In this document: one piece after another, positions 30,412-31,294 of the stretch | Layout of the letters: every line of letters starts with the position of its first letter | How positions within the stretch are numbered: the first letter of the stretch is position 1 | Source: a virus | Length of the DNA stretch: 31,294 nt | Strand: one strand, 5' to 3' | IMG/VR virus record: IMGVR_UViG_3300009152_000133 | Coordinates: 1 to 31,294 of that record | The notes under the pieces: model-generated | What the model was told of the DNA's origin: nothing | What the model saw: the letters and a program-made list of their open reading frames with translations, nothing else | The model's database searches: none | Program-made: the position numbers and the translations under genes

Positions 30412-31294
30412 ATGGCTAAAAAAATCAGCGCAAAGGATATATTTACTAACGAAGATATATTCAAAAACATACGGCAGTCGGCAGAAGATACCATCGTATC
30501 TCTGGGTAAAATCAATACTGAATTTAAAAAGACGGCTTCTACGCTGAAATCTACCATAGGACAAACGAAATTTGACTCAACAAAGTCTATAAAAGAGTTC
30601 ATTTTACTGACTGAAAAAGCTAATAAACTGGCGCAAGAGTCAGCAAAAGTCGAGGCATTACGCAGTAAGGCTATTCAGCAAAGTGCAAAGGCTTCGCAAG
30701 AACTTGAAAAAATACAACAACAGAAGGTAAAAACTGAATCAGCCAACATTCGTCTGGCAAGGCAACAAGCAACCGAGCAAGAAAGAACGGCAAAAGCACA
30801 AGAGAGAAGCGCCAAAACGGCTCGTGATGAGACAAACGCTTACAAGCAACTGGAAAAGGCAACGAGGGACTTAAAAAACCAATCTAAGGAACTCGGAGCA
30901 GAGATGCTGAGACTTGAGATGACTGGGAAAAAGAACTCGGCAGAATATCGCAAACTTTCTACCATCTATGGCGATGTAACAAAGAAGGCTCAACAAGGTG
31001 ATGCTCAATTAAAGAAATTAGACCAAACAGTAGGGGATAACTTTAGGAATGTAGGTAACTACGAAGGCGCTATGCGTAAACTTTCTGCTGGTCTGGGTGC
31101 ATTAGGCATTGGAATAGGGGTTGGACAAGTGTTAAAATTCGGCGCTGATGCCATTATAAACTTCAATCAACAAGTAGCAGACCTACAAGCCATTACCGGC
31201 GCTGGTGGTAAAGACCTTGAATTCTTTAGTGAACAAGCAAATAAACTGGGAGTAAATGTAGAGGGGGGTGCTTCAGCAGTAATTGAGGCATATA
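30412..31294 (+). CDS. Tape measure protein, N-terminal part
   Basis: The frame starts at ATG 30412 (MAKKISAKDIFTNEDIF) and is open to the right edge (294 codons). It has a long Ala/Gln/Lys/Glu-rich coiled coil (AKVEALRSKAIQQSAKASQ; ERTAKAQERSAKTARDE), then the conserved NFRNVGNYEGAMRKL and LGALGIGIGVGQVLKFGADAI, and the QVADLQAITGAGGKDLEFF segment usual in phage tape measures. The protein sets tail length and is ejected with the DNA. A hydrophobic segment at about residues 225-243 fits membrane insertion. Confidence 0.85.
   Translation, partial: MAKKISAKDIFTNEDIFKNIRQSAEDTIVSLGKINTEFKKTASTLKSTIGQTKFDSTKSIKEFILLTEKANKLAQESAKVEALRSKAIQQSAKASQELEKIQQQKVKTESANIRLARQQATEQERTAKAQERSAKTARDETNAYKQLEKATRDLKNQSKELGAEMLRLEMTGKKNSAEYRKLSTIYGDVTKKAQQGDAQLKKLDQTVGDNFRNVGNYEGAMRKLSAGLGALGIGIGVGQVLKFGADAIINFNQQVADLQAITGAGGKDLEFFSEQANKLGVNVEGGASAVIEAY

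Overview
This window is part of a tailed double-stranded DNA phage genome. It is AT-rich, and every supported gene is on the + strand. The host is most likely a member of the Bacteroidetes, probably Flavobacterium-like: start codons follow A-rich leaders instead of Shine-Dalgarno sites, promoter candidates look like the Bacteroidetes TTTG / TAnnTTTG type, and several proteins (a DUF3127-like SSB, a DUF6712-like head-tail adaptor, the MSYCRFxNT small protein) belong to families I know from that phylum. HK97-type capsid genes, a portal, a terminase and a tape measure protein indicate a siphophage or myophage. I see no integrase. The tape measure gene runs off the right edge and the left edge opens inside a late tail gene, so the window is probably a piece of a circularly permuted map.

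Layout. 1-5164: tail-tip and fibre-type structural genes. 5166-6334: lysis cassette with a holin, a small protein with unimolecular-spanin-like topology, and a candidate endolysin with an L,D-transpeptidase-like H...SxGC motif. 6335-6926: a long non-coding hub with one full and one partial copy of a dispersed element, a promoter candidate and a strong terminator. 6927-9282: small early proteins, several very acidic, plus a zinc-peptidase-like protein. 9279-14886: replication and recombination (PD-(D/E)xK exonuclease, initiator with an iteron-like origin candidate inside it, DnaB-like ATPase, NinG, a nuclease-domain/ERF fusion, an SSB-like OB protein). 14888-15250: an HTH regulator, a promoter and a small structured RNA candidate. 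15251-20856: a DNA-modification cluster. 21012-22774: terminase. 22811-29231: portal, protease, capsid, adaptors and tail tube. 29510-31294: tail assembly and tape measure.

The most notable system is 15463-20856. It encodes a GP88-like Cys-cluster protein, two tandem ParB-like proteins, a TET/JBP-like 2-oxoglutarate/Fe(II) dioxygenase, a fold-type II PLP enzyme, an amino acid:DNA transferase (aGPT-PPlase family) and a 5-hydroxymethyluracil-DNA-kinase-type P-loop protein. Together they look like a thymidine hypermodification pathway: oxidise thymine, phosphorylate the hydroxymethyl group, displace it with an amino acid, then tailor the adduct. No dUMP hydroxymethylase is present in the window, which points to oxidation in situ by the dioxygenase.

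Three other signals stand out. A roughly 95-bp element with rigidly conserved internal spacing occurs in three intergenic regions (6396, 19148, 29403). The words CAGG/CCTG and GATC appear to be absent from the whole window, while CTGG is strongly over-represented on the coding strand. A small RNA candidate at 15158-15230 has an 8-nt loop exactly complementary to a box found 17-18 nt upstream of two start codons.
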